In this document: positions 48,801 through 58,815 of the stretch, piece by piece | Position numbering within the stretch: position 1 is the stretch's first letter | How the letters are laid out: each line of letters opens with the position of its first letter | Source of the DNA: Hippophae tibetana | Lineage: Eukaryota; Streptophyta; Magnoliopsida; Rosales; Elaeagnaceae | Direction of reading: 5' to 3' | NCBI GenBank assembly: GCA_037013495.1 | Contig: CM072805.1 | Coordinates: forward strand, 22,470,669-22,534,668 | DNA: 64,000 nucleotides | Notes under the pieces: model-generated | The model's database searches: none | Told to the model about the DNA's origin: nothing | The model's input: only the letters and a program-made list of their open reading frames with translations | Translations under genes and position numbers: made by a program

Positions 48801-49905
48801 ATGCTACCACGTGTCCGCACTAATCCTTGCAGCAAATCACAAGCCGACACGTGGCAGCGTGAATTTAAAAAATGAGTAGCGACGCGCACGTTATACAGTT
48901 TGCGTTTTCGATACAATTTTACGTTTTTGATACATTTTGTCCCCCTACGCGTATTAATTAATTAATTTCTCCACCCCTATTTGTCCCCCGCGTGTATTAA
49001 AAAAATATATTTTGAAATGTATTTTTTTTATAAATTTGATATTATAAATAGGGGATAGTATGAGAGAGTGAAAGAGTTTTTTGAAGTGTTTAGTTTTTGA
49101 GATTTTTTGTATTGTTCGGTTTTGGACTGCAGAAGACGCAGAAGCCATTTTTTGGCTTCTGTTGTGTTCTACGTGTGCCAAATATTTGTGGTAAGACATG
49201 TTTTAATTTTCTATTTTATTCATCTCATTTTTCTGAAACTGTTGTAATTTTTATTTTAAATTTATGAAGTAATTTAATTTTTCTATGGTTGCATTTGATC
49301 TAAATTTATGAAGCTTTTATTTTAATTATTTTTGAACGATTTATAAGACGTTTGAGTTATTTATTCTATTTTGTGCTTAATGCTTTTGATTATTTATGAA
49401 TTTTATCAAATGATCCATGACACAAAAATAAACTTGGAAGAGACATTTTTGTGTATATTGCTCATAGATAGAATGACATGTATGTTGAAGGATAGGAATA
49501 TACCCTAATTTTATGTGTGGTCATTTGAGAACTTAAAACGTAATGAATCTCGATAAATTTAATTCTCATAGGAATATAGTGAATTAATTTAACGAGGTAT
49601 GTTTATATGGAGCTCGGAAGAGATGTATGAATAAAATTAGAAGTTTTCGGTTGACAAATTAATGTACTAAAAAAATATAAATCAAAAGAAAATAAAATGA
49701 TTTGAGTTGATTAATTTGGTGAAAAATTGCAATCCTAGATTTCTTTTATTTTGTTATTAAACTGTTTTCTTAAATTTGTTACAATCAACGATCGTTTTGA
49801 ATAAAATCAGAGAGAGATAATTTTAGTACTCAACAAACTGTAGTAACAAATCTCTATGGGAACGAAAATTTACTTATCAAATTTTATTACTTGTGACCGT
49901 GTATA
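48797..49905 (+). mobile_element. Probable solo LTR inserted in the Gypsy gag/pol region
   Basis: About 1.1 kb interrupts the expected gag zinc-knuckle region. It starts near TGAATGAAATGCTACCACG and ends near GTGTATACTTGCA. A TATA box TATAAATAGGGG lies at 49043-49050, and the end block GTAACAAATCTCTATGGGAACG is of the type seen at LTR ends of large Tat/Athila-like elements. TG and CA ends fit, but no clear 5-bp target duplication was found, so the exact borders are uncertain. Confidence 0.55.
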
Positions 49906-49913
49906 CTTGCACA

Positions 49914-50677
49914 TTTTTATGTTCTCCAAAAAAGACAACAAACCCCCATCACTACTAGACCCCCAGGTAATACTACCTGAAATCTTCTTCCATGCTATAG
50001 CAAGAACTGAACATTCTCAAACCTTACGTATTATGGGAAAATTGAAAAATAAGAATGTGTTGGTACTGATAGATGGGGGCAACACCCATAATTTCATCGA
50101 TCAGGCCTTAGCTAACCAATTTGGCTTACCAATATCCAAGGGAAGGAAATTGGAAGTAATGGTGGCTAATTGTGAGAAATTGGAATGTGTTGGACAATGC
50201 TGCAACCTCACTCTTATCATTCAAGGATATCCTGTAGAAGCTGATTACTATGTGTTACCGGTAGTAGCATGTCAATTGGTTCTAGGGGTTCAGTGGCTAG
50301 AAACCCTTGGACCTATTCAGATGGATTACAAGAAGCTTACCCTAAGTTTCAATTCAAAAGGAAGTACACATACCTTCCAAGGACTGGGAAGAGCCAACAT
50401 GATAGCCCTAAACCCTAAGGAATGCCAGAATTTACAAGGTGTAGGGTTACTCCTGCAAATAAAACCAACAACTCATCAGAAACCTTCCCAGATATACTCT
50501 CCTGAGATAAGTAAGCTACTGACTAAGTTTCCTAAAATTTTTGAACCAGTTGTTAGCTTACCTCCGGCACGGGTACATGACCACCTAATTGTCCTACAAA
50601 CTAACTCTGAACTAGTGAATGTTAGACCCTACCATTACCCATACTATCAAAAAACTGAGATTGAAAGGATAATGTAG
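49914..50677 (+). pseudogene. Gypsy protease and start of reverse transcriptase
   Basis: The frame carries VLIDGGNTHNFIDQALANQF (protease; DGGN where DSG/DGG is usual), YYVLPVVACQLVLGVQWLET and GPIQMDYKKLTL. It then leads toward RT (VHDHLIVLQTNSELVNVRPY) and ends in TAG at 50675. It is fused at its 5' end to non-gag sequence from the insert, so the ATG at 49856 is not an original start. Confidence 0.85.
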
Positions 50678-50683
50678 GAACTC

Positions 50684-51790
50684 TTGCAATCCCAATTGAT
50701 TAAGCCGAGTAATAGCCCATTTTCCTCACCAATGTTGCTTGTCAAGAAAACAGATGGTACTTGGAGATTCTGTGTGGATTATCGAGCTCTAAATGCCCTT
50801 ACTATCAAAGACAAATACCCTATACCTATCATTGACGAGTTGTTAGATGAACTACATGGATCTAGAGTTTATTCCAAGCTCGATTTGCGTTCAGGATACC
50901 ACCAAATAAAAGTTCGAGAGGAGGATACACATGAAACTGCCTTTAGAACACATGAGGGTCACTATGAATTCCTGGTGATGCCGTTTGGTCTCACTAATGC
51001 ACTAGCTACTTTACAGAGTCTCATGAATGATATATTTCGACCATTTCTCAGGAAATTTGTCTTGGTTTTCTTTGATGATATACTAGTATATTCCAAATCT
51101 TGGGAGAAGCATAAGTGGCAACTACAATCTGTCCTTCAGTTGCTGACTGATAACCAATTAATTATAAAGGAATCCAAGTGCCAATTTGGTGTGTTGCAGG
51201 TGGATTACCTAGGCCACTTTATCTCTGAGCAAAGAGTCTCAATGAACCCTACAAAATCCATGTTGTCAAGGAATGGCCCATGCCAACCATAACTAAGGGT
51301 GTCCGAGGATTCCTTGGGTTAACAGGCTACTAGAGAAAATTCATTCAACACTTTGGAGGATTAGCTACACCCTTAACCCAACTATTGGGAAAAGAAGGCT
51401 TCCACTGGGGTGAGGCAGTTGAGATGTCCTTCCAATAGCTTAAAAAGGCTCTCATATCTCCTCATGTCCTGTGCCTACCTAATTTTCCACAATGTTTTGT
51501 GGTTGAATGTGATGCTAGTGGCATGGCCAATCCTCAGCCAAGAGAATAGGCCAGTTGCCTACTTTAGTGCAGCACTCAAGGGATCAGCTCTAGCCTTGTC
51601 AACCTATGAGAAAGAAATGTTAGCTATGGTCAAAGCTATTAGAGTATGATGACTCTACCTGCTAGGCAAAACTTTCACCGTCCGAACCGATCAAAAAAGC
51701 CTTAAGTATCTGCTGGAACAGAGAATAACCACCCCTGCTCAAGCACGTTGGTTGCCTAAACTTATAGGTTATGATTATGTGATCGAATAT
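50684..51790 (+). pseudogene. Gypsy reverse transcriptase and RNase H
   Basis: RT motifs are well kept: SPMLLVKKTDGTWRFCVDYR, LDLRSGYHQIKV, TAFRTHEGHYEFLVMPFGLT and the catalytic FFDDILVYS. A frameshift at about 51255 moves the frame (KEWPMPTITKGVRGFLGLTG), with a TAG soon after. RNase H parts are at about 51490-51640 (CDASG, then STYEKEMLAMVKAI) and about 51675-51790. In-frame stops between them show it is inactive. Confidence 0.88.
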
Positions 51791-51799
51791 AAAAAAGGA

Positions 51800-53320
51800 T
51801 CTGAGAACCGTGGACCTAGCTCATTATCCAGAGTAGTAGAATTTCAGTACCTATCTGTCTCACAACCTCAAGCAGCTTGGTGGACGACACTCCAACAAGA
51901 AGTTCAACAAGACCCTTTTTATGATAAGTTGGGGATTACAATAGCAGCAATAGGTAATCCTCACCTCTACTATCGTAATGGGGTTTGGTTAAAAAAACAG
52001 GGTTTACCTAAGCTCCAAGTCAACCCTGATACCAAAAATCTCGATGGAATGCCATTCCTCACCTATTGGAGGACATTTTAGGTTTCATAAAACACTGTCT
52101 AGGATAAAGCAGAATTTTTGTTGGCCAAACATGCAACAGAAGGTAAAGGAATTCCTTTGAGAATGTGACACATGCCAGCGGTTCAAAAATGATTGTATGA
52201 CACCTGCAGGGTTGCTACAACCTCTGCCAATTCCCACAAAGATATGGTCTGATATCTTAATGGATTTCATTGAAGGACTGCCTCTTTCTAAAGGCAATAC
52301 CGTGATTATGATGGTAGTAGATCGATTAACAAAATATGCACACTTCAATGCTATGAAGCATCCTTTTACTACCCTAGGTGTTGCCAAGATATTTGTGTCT
52401 AATGTAGTCTGGCTACATGGTATTCCCACTTCTATAGTAAGTGATCGAAATAAAGTCTTCATAAGCTCTTTTTGAAGGGTCTTATTTCAGTTGCAGGGTA
52501 CACAACTATGTATGAGTTCCAGCTATCATCCACAAACTGATGGACAGATTGAGATGGTCAATCAAGTCCTAGAGCAGTACTTACGTTGCTTTGCTGGTGA
52601 TCAACCAAAAATGTGGGTAGAATGGATACCATGGGCAGAATTCAGCTACAACACCTCAATACACTCATCCACTAAAACTACTCCATTTGAAGCTATTTAT
52701 GGAATCCATCATCCCCATCTTGTGGCTTACATCCCAAGTACCTCAAACATCCAAACTGTAAATGAATGCTTGCATGATCGAGACACCATCCTTAGAGAAC
52801 TACGTCACAACCTTACACAAGCTCAAAATCGGATGAAGTGCCAACCCGATCAACATAGACGGGAAATCACTTTCCTTAAAAGGGACTATGTTTATCTCAA
52901 ACTACAACCGTACAGAACAACTTTTGTTGCATTTTGCTTAAACATGAAGCTCGCCAAACGATTTTTTGGAACCTACCAGATTAAGGAAAGGATTGGTTCA
53001 GTAGCCTACCGATTAGCACAACCCCCAGGTTCTCAGGTACATAATGTGTTTCACGTCAGTCTACTAAGGAAGCATGTTGGAACCTCGATACCTATCAGCC
53101 ATCAATTACCACCCACAACTGATAACTCAATAATTATGCCACAATCTGAAACTGTCTTGGATCGTCGAGTGATTCAGAAGGGAAGGTACCAATAAAAGAC
53201 AGAGATTTTAATCAAATGAGTTGGAACCTCAAACACCGAAGCTACTTGGGAAAATGAAAGACGTTTCTCTAAAGCTTACCCAGGGTTCATCCTTGTGGAC
53301 AAGGATTCTAAAAGAGAGAA
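51800..53320 (+). pseudogene. Gypsy integrase with C-terminal chromodomain
   Basis: A zinc-finger H2C2 remnant lies at about 52080-52180 (CDTCQR-like, with a stop). The core follows: WSDILMDFIEGLPLSKGNTV (52255), VVDRLTKYAHF and SDRNKVFISSF (52440). After a stop come SSYHPQTDGQIEMVNQVLEQ (52510), AYRLAQPPGSQVHNVFHVSL (53010) and, past the stop at 53193, TSNTEATWENERRFSKAYPG. The last resembles the divergent chromodomain of plant chromoviruses, which is thought to steer integration. Confidence 0.82.
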
Positions 53321-53325
53321 AGGAA

Positions 53326-53611
53326 TGATACGAACCAAATCAGCTCTGCCACCGTGAGTCGCTGCAGCTGGCGAACGAGGCGCTTCAACCAGCCACTGAC
53401 GAACGCAAATAGACGTAGCTCGGGCACGAGAAATAACTGCAACATTAGTGCACTAGATTCATGCAACTTCTTTTGTGATTTCTCTTTGAAATATTAGGTT
53501 ATATATAGCCCGTAAGAAATGAAATAAAGATATGAAGAATTTTACCTGATTTTCTCTTTTCTCCTGTAGTTTCTTCTCTTCGTCGCCTCATCTCTGCCCT
53601 AATTTGTATCA
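53326..53611 (+). repeat. 3' LTR of the Gypsy element (286 bp)
   Basis: TGATACGAACC start and TTTGTATCA end, followed by GAAAC and directly by continuation of the LINE reading. Confidence 0.92.
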
Positions 53612-53616
53612 GAAAC

Positions 53617-54316
53617 TAATTCCTTACTACATGGTATCAAGATAGCAAGATCCGCTTCTGTAGTTACTCATTTACTATATGCAGATGATATATATCATGA
53701 TATTTTACAGAGTTAATACATATGAATCTTCAAGCATCAAACCTATATTAGACAGGTATTTTCGTGGGTTTGGACAACATATTATTTTTCAGAAATCAAG
53801 CATCACTTGCTCAAGAAATATAAACCAATGTGAAAGCATAAAAAACTACTTTTTCACACATTATCTCAACTGTCAAAAACAAATTGGAAAGCTAGAAAGT
53901 TCGTTTATTTTCTCAGGTAGATAAATCTACTTTGATAAGATCTGTGATCCAAAACACTTCTATATACTATACGAGCACATGATATAAACAAAACAAAATA
54001 TTTTACTGTTATAAGTTGGGACAAAATTTCCCTGTAAAAAAAAACTGTGGATGATTGGGATTCAAAAAATTTAATGATTTCAACCAAGCTATGCTCACCA
54101 AAGCTACTTAGGACTTAACTCAACATAAGGAAAAATATTGGATCAAGTTGTTCTCAGCAAAATATCTACAAAATCAGACTTTTACTCAAGTTACTCAAAA
54201 ACCAACAGATTCTTATATTTGGAAGCGTTTACTCTAGGTAAGAGAAATCATACTCAAAGGTATGTATTAGAAAAAAACGGTAATGGAAATAAATTCAATA
54301 TTTGGGATGATCTTTG
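53617..54316 (+). mobile_element. L1-type LINE, fragment B (after the RT active site)
   Basis: It resumes right after the Gypsy target duplication with HGIKIARSASVVTHLLYADD, the LINE RT catalytic YADD region (about 53632-53690). It then gives FSWVWTT, RDSKNFNDFNQAMLTKAT (about 54050), KEKYWIKLFSAKYL and TDSYIWKRLL, all standard plant LINE blocks, with frameshifts and stops. It ends at 54316, the target site of the short LTR element, and resumes at 57775. Confidence 0.85.
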
Positions 54317-54733
54317 TGTTGAAAATTTGAGTTGAAAACGCCAAAGCCAAAAGCTAAAGGCCTAAAGGCCTTGCCAAATAAAACAAGCTCTCTCAAAGTT
54401 GTATTATTTCTTTCATATTTTCATTATAATTTTATAGCTATATATAAGGAGATTTAATCTTTAAATTAAACATTCCTTGATTTACTCCTTGAATTAAGGA
54501 TTCCTTGTTTTACACTTTGAATTAAAGATTCCTTGTTTTACTCTTTGAATTAAAGATTCATTGTTTTACTCCTTGAATTACTCCTTAAATTAAGGATGAT
54601 AACTCCTTGATTTACTCTTTAATTTACTCCTTAATTTACTCCTTGAATTAAGGTTATTGATTTACTCCTTGAATTAAGAAGTTAACACTCCTTAATTTAC
54701 TCATTAAATTACTCCTTAATTTTATCTTCAATA
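54317..54733 (-). repeat. LTR of the TRIM-like element (417 bp) with 28-bp minisatellite
   Basis: It contains several imperfect 28-bp units, such as ATTCCTTGATTTACTCCTTG followed by AATTAAGG, from about 54470. Its ends, read on plus, are TGTTGAAAA and CTTCAATA, so the element's 5' dinucleotide is TA rather than TG in both LTRs. Confidence 0.88.
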
Positions 54734-54869
54734 CTCTCCCTCAAGCTGGATCCATAAGGTTTATAGATCTAAGTTTGCACAGAAGTTGAAATTGATGAGA
54801 AGCCAAGTCAACAAAGGTAAAACTAACAAAAATGTTGATTAGATAGCAAAAAAAATTATTGTTGTTGAT

Positions 54870-55269
54870 GTGGGACATTTCCTTTTACCACAATACTTCT
54901 CCTCCACATCTGGCAGGTATGAGCTACAGGAGAGATTTAATCCATCATCGTCAAGAGCTTGGTTTCAATGTGGGACCTTTTATTTTACCACAATACTCCT
55001 CCTCCACATTGGGGAGGTAGAAGTTGCAGGAGAGATTTAATCCATCATCGCCAAGAACTTGGTTTCAATGTGAGACCTTTCCTTTTACCACAATATTCCT
55101 CCTCCATATCAAGTCGGTAGAAGTTATAGGAGAGATTTAATCCATCATCGTCAAGAGATTGGTTTCAATGTGGGACCTTTCCTTTTACCATAATATTTCC
55201 CCTCCAAATCAGGCAGGTAGGAGTTGTATGAGAGATTTAATCCATCATCGCCAAGAAATTTGGTTTGAA
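54870..55269. repeat. Four 100-bp tandem repeats in the internal domain of the TRIM-like element
   Basis: Units start at 54870, 54970, 55070 and 55170, exactly 100 bp apart. Each begins GTGGGAC or GTGAGAC, has TTTACCACAATA, a CTCCTCCACAT-like block, GAGAGATTTAATCCATCATC and GGTTTCAAT. Copies differ at about 10 percent of sites by eye. Confidence 0.92.
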
Positions 55270-55358
55270 AAAAACAAATAGAATAAGAAATCGCTCTGAT
55301 AGAGTGCCAAACACACTTTCAGCAGAAGAATAACAATTTTTTTCAAGAAGATCGACTT

Positions 55359-55370
55359 GCTCTGATACCA
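55359..55370 (-). other. Primer-binding site of the TRIM-like element
   Basis: The minus strand reads TGGTATCAGAGC, the common plant initiator-methionine tRNA primer sequence, immediately after the LTR terminus CAACA. Confidence 0.88.
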
Positions 55371-55400
55371 TGTTGAAAATTTGAGTTGAAAACGCCAAAG

Positions 55401-57213
55401 TGATGAGCGAAAACCGACATCGCCGATTCTTGCCAATACTTTGGTTTTAATATTTATAAAACTCTCGCAAGTTCACGAATCATTTCGTAGAAAATGATAA
55501 GTATACTCCCAAGGTCGATCTAAGGAAGGAATGTATGTGGTTTTTAATTTATTATTCAAACTTTTAAAAACGAAATTAAATCCTAAACATCCTGTCACGA
55601 TATTTTGGGTTTTGTGTTTTTAATCTACTTACATAAAAATAAACATAGATTCAATAAACATTTATGCAAATTTTATCATTTATAATAGTGGAGTATTTAT
55701 GGATATAATAACTAAGTTAATTATGTTTGCTCATATTATCTAGGTTATTAAATATATGAATTGATATTTATTGATTCTCCCTTTTTTGTATGAATACCAC
55801 CTTTGGTGGGGTTAGATATTCTTTGTTAACTAAACAAATCAATTAACACCTATGGGTGGGGTTGATAACTAATTTGGTTAATTAAATTAATTCCTTTTTC
55901 TAAGAGATTGAAAATGAACCATTTAAATGCCACCTTTGGTGGGGTTAGACAGTTTAAACTTTATTCAAGGTGTCCAAATTAAACCTAAGAATTTAGTTAT
56001 CCGAGTACTAACTTTCAAGTTTTAAAACCACTACTGAAAACATGTTGTCAATACATTTTCAGATAATAATTCTTATAAATTTTTTTGAAATAGAGCTTCA
56101 CTCTAACTACCGAGCGATTGTACCAACAAATAAAAGAGCACTACTCTAAATCAGACCGGATAACTAAACCTTAAAATCTAATTTTCAGGTTTAAGTTTGT
56201 AATGAAAAATAATATATTTCTCTCTAACATTCTTAATATAGAATCTTGAATAAAAACAAAATCAAATCATTTTAGAGATTTTTACCTATTTAATATTTCG
56301 CAAGCATAACAACGTTATTATTACATCATGATTATAAACAGCCAGCACAGTTAAATTTAATCACAGACAAATTAAATATAACATGTAAGAATAAAGCATA
56401 AAAAATAACTGTAAGGAAAATAAAATCCTTACAGAACTTCGACGCTATTCCCGTTGCTAGAAAACCTCCAAGCGGAATTTGCACTCCCATTTATTGAATC
56501 AAAAAGCTAAAAAATTACAAAAACATAACTAGTTCTTCCCAAAAAGGGAAGAACTCTAAAACTAAGATAAATTAACTAAGAACAGCTAAAAACTAAGAAA
56601 AACTAAAGAAAACTAAAAATCTAAGAAAAGAGAGAAAGAAAGAGAGAAAAGAATGTATTTTGAAGTGAAGGGAAGTGAGGTATTTATAGGTGAGGATGGA
56701 GAGAAAAAGTGAGTGAAAAAATGTTAAAAAAATGTAAAAACGTGGAGTGCAAATGATGAGGTCATTGATGACGTCATGCTGCGGCTGCACGTGAAAAATG
56801 GGGCGAAACGGGCGTCAGCGCGCGTGAACAGTAGCAGCACGCACGGATCTGGAGGAAGGCGCACGCGGCTTGGCACAGGACTGGGGCGCTGGCGCGCGCG
56901 CGGCGTGGCGGCGCGATTTTCTCCTTTTTGACATTTTTGACCTTTTTGACCCATTTTGTCCAATTTTTCCATATTTGTTGACATTTCCCCATTTATTTAT
57001 TAATATATTTGTGATGTATTGCTTCCAGTATTCCTCTTTGAGTCTTTAAGTTGCGTTTTTAAGCCAAAATACTTGAAAAACAATAAAAATACCCGTGATT
57101 CCGAAAAAGACAAATATATATAAATATATGATAAAACATATAAATATATATATTTTTAATCAATTAATGTGCATAAAATCATGGTTATGTTAGTGCTTTT
57201 TGAGCACTCATCA
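55401..57213 (-). mobile_element. 1.8-kb solo LTR inserted into the TRIM-like LTR
   Basis: Its ends on plus are TGATGAGCG and GCACTCATCA (7-bp inverted TGATGAG/CTCATCA), flanked by a perfect 5-bp duplication CAAAG (55396-55400 and 57214-57218). A TATA box TATAAATA on the minus strand at 56688-56681 gives the orientation. No gag/pol and no second LTR are present, so it is a solo LTR left by unequal recombination, probably from a large Gypsy (Tat/Athila type by size). A strongly CpG-rich stretch lies at about 56755-56925. The two minus ORFs there are by-products of this GC richness. Confidence 0.88.
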
Positions 57214-57218
57214 CAAAG

Positions 57219-57769
57219 CCAAAGGGCAAAGGCCTAAAGGCCTTGCCAAATAAACAAGCTCTCTCAAAGTTGTATTATTTCTTTCATATTTTCATTACAA
57301 TTCTATAGCTATATATAAGTAGATTTACTCTTTGAATTAAACATTCCTTGATTTACTCCTTGAATTAAGGATTCATTGTTTTACTCCTTGAATTAAGGAT
57401 TCATTGTTTTACTCATTGAATTAAGGATACCTTGTTTTACTCCTTTAATTAAGGATGCCTTGTTTTACTCCTTTAATTAATGATGCCTTGTTTTACTCCT
57501 TTAATTAAGGATGATAACTCCTTGATTTACTTCTTGAATTAAGGTTCTTGATTTACTCCTTGAATTAAGGTTCTTGATTTACTCCTTGAATTAAGAAGTT
57601 AACACTCCTTAATTTACTCATTGAATTACTCCTTAAATTAAGGATGAAAACTCCTTGATTTACTTCTTAATTTACTCCTTGAATTAAGGTTCTTGATTTA
57701 CTTCTTGAATTAAGAAGTTAACATTCCTTAATTTACTCATTAAATTACTCTTTAATTTTATCTTCAATA
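57219..57769 (-). repeat. Remainder of the second TRIM-like LTR with expanded 28-bp minisatellite
   Basis: It continues the LTR interrupted at 55400. Together with 55371-55400 the LTR is about 581 bp, longer than its 417-bp partner because it has more 28-bp units (about six near-perfect units from 57348 to 57515). Confidence 0.88.
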
Positions 57770-57774
57770 CTTTG

Positions 57775-58800
57775 GATACCTGGTATTCCTTTCCAGAAAA
57801 TCCCCTTAACTACACGAACAACAATCACTCAAAACATAACTAAAGTCACAGAGTTATGCAAAATAACAGACCATTGTAAATGGGATTGGAATAAACTCAA
57901 CATTTATTTGGAGTGAACATTGTTGTTTATGTTACTACATTGAACCCACCAAGAAGATACAATACAACGGTATGGCTTAGGTATGAGTACCTTCTCTATC
58001 AAGAGGCTTATAAAGTGATTATCAAGTCAAAAGGTTACCATGAAGAACAAAATTATGGGAAGTAAAAATTCATGAAAGGCATAAAATATTGTTGTAGAAA
58101 ATTCTCAATGATGCGTTAACTACAAAAAATGTACTGCGAAAATTCAAGAATATGGATGATATCAGATGTCCATTTTGTTACAAAGAAATTGAGGATATTG
58201 AACATCTTTTCATCTGTTATGAAACTCTTAAATCATGGTAGAGCCACTGGTATTGGGATATAAACTGATCAGTTACTCATAAACTTGATACCTTTACTTA
58301 TATCAATATAATAGTGAATCTCCCAAAATACATTATTCCTACATCCATGACTTTCTATCAATTCACAATTACGACAGTCATCATGATGGAACAAATACGG
58401 TAGTGAAGGAATGAAATAATTTTCGAAAAGGCCATGCTTGAACCTGATAGATGCATAAATTAACCAATTCAAAGAATTAAAGCATTCTATGATATCCTTA
58501 CATATAAGAGTATGTGTGAGAACAGTAACCCACAAGTGATGTCAATGCCAATCCCATCCAACTGGAAACCTCCTCCCAAAAATGCAATAAAAATAATGTT
58601 TGATGTGACTTGGTTTAATGGAAAGGCTTCCATTGGTTTTATTCCTTCCAACCACTACAATGAACTCATAAGTAGTTGGAGTATAAAAATTAATACCATA
58701 ACAATTGAATTCACAGAAAAACTAGCTTTGAAATCAACTGTAGATTATGCAAAACTTCATTAAAAAAACAATTTACATTGAGAGATATACAAAATTTATT
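57775..58800 (+). mobile_element. L1-type LINE, fragment C (zinc-binding region and RNase H)
   Basis: It resumes with IPGIPFQKIPL-like reading after the CTTTG duplication. Next comes the reverse-transcriptase zinc-binding region: ILNDALTTKNVLRKF (about 58105), then CPFCYKEIEDIEHLFICYE with its C-x2-C...H-x4-C pattern (about 58165-58225). An RNase H-like open frame follows at 58512-58763 (PSNWKPPPKNAIKIMFDVTW; the first catalytic Asp is likely the D of MFDV). Frame breaks elsewhere. A poly-A tail and outer target duplication were not found. Confidence 0.82.
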
Positions 58801-58815
58801 ATAAATGTTCGTCGA

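Larger units (their letters stand above)
47684..53611 (+). mobile_element. Ty3/Gypsy chromovirus, complete outline with LTRs, decayed
   Basis: The 5' LTR is 47684-48001 and the 3' LTR 53326-53611, both with TGATAC...GTATCA ends. They are flanked by a perfect 5-bp target duplication GAAAC (47679-47683 and 53612-53616). The PBS TGGTATCAAAGC lies at 48003-48014 (tRNA-Met type) and a purine-rich PPT at about 53310-53325. Order is gag, protease, RT, RNase H, integrase, chromodomain. An LTR-like insert splits gag and pol. Stops at 50675 and elsewhere plus several frameshifts inactivate it. The LTRs differ by about 22 substitutions (counted by eye over 286 aligned bases) and a 32-bp indel, so the insertion is moderately old. 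Confidence 0.92.
54317..57769 (-). mobile_element. Short non-autonomous LTR element (TRIM-like), minus orientation
   Basis: The LTRs are 54317-54733 (3' LTR in element orientation) and 55371-55400 plus 57219-57769 (5' LTR, split by a solo LTR). The target duplication CTTTG is at 54312-54316 and 57770-57774. On the minus strand the PBS TGGTATCAGAGC (55370-55359) abuts the LTR end CAACA, and a purine tract CTTGAGGGAGAG (54745-54734) abuts the other LTR. These signals fix the orientation and suggest Copia mobilisation. The internal region is only 637 bp and codes for nothing; it is mostly a 4 x 100-bp repeat. Confidence 0.88.

Noticed and set aside
52085..52462. 125-codon minus ORF
   Set aside because: Antisense of the Gypsy integrase core.
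54449..54730. Possible CRISPR-like regular repeat array
   Set aside because: Plant nuclear DNA; the 28-bp units are directly contiguous with no unique spacers and lie inside an LTR, so it is a minisatellite.
56724..56992. Two minus ORFs with Arg/Pro-rich sequence
   Set aside because: They lie in the CpG-rich part of a solo LTR, in two overlapping frames with no domain; open only because the DNA is GC-rich.
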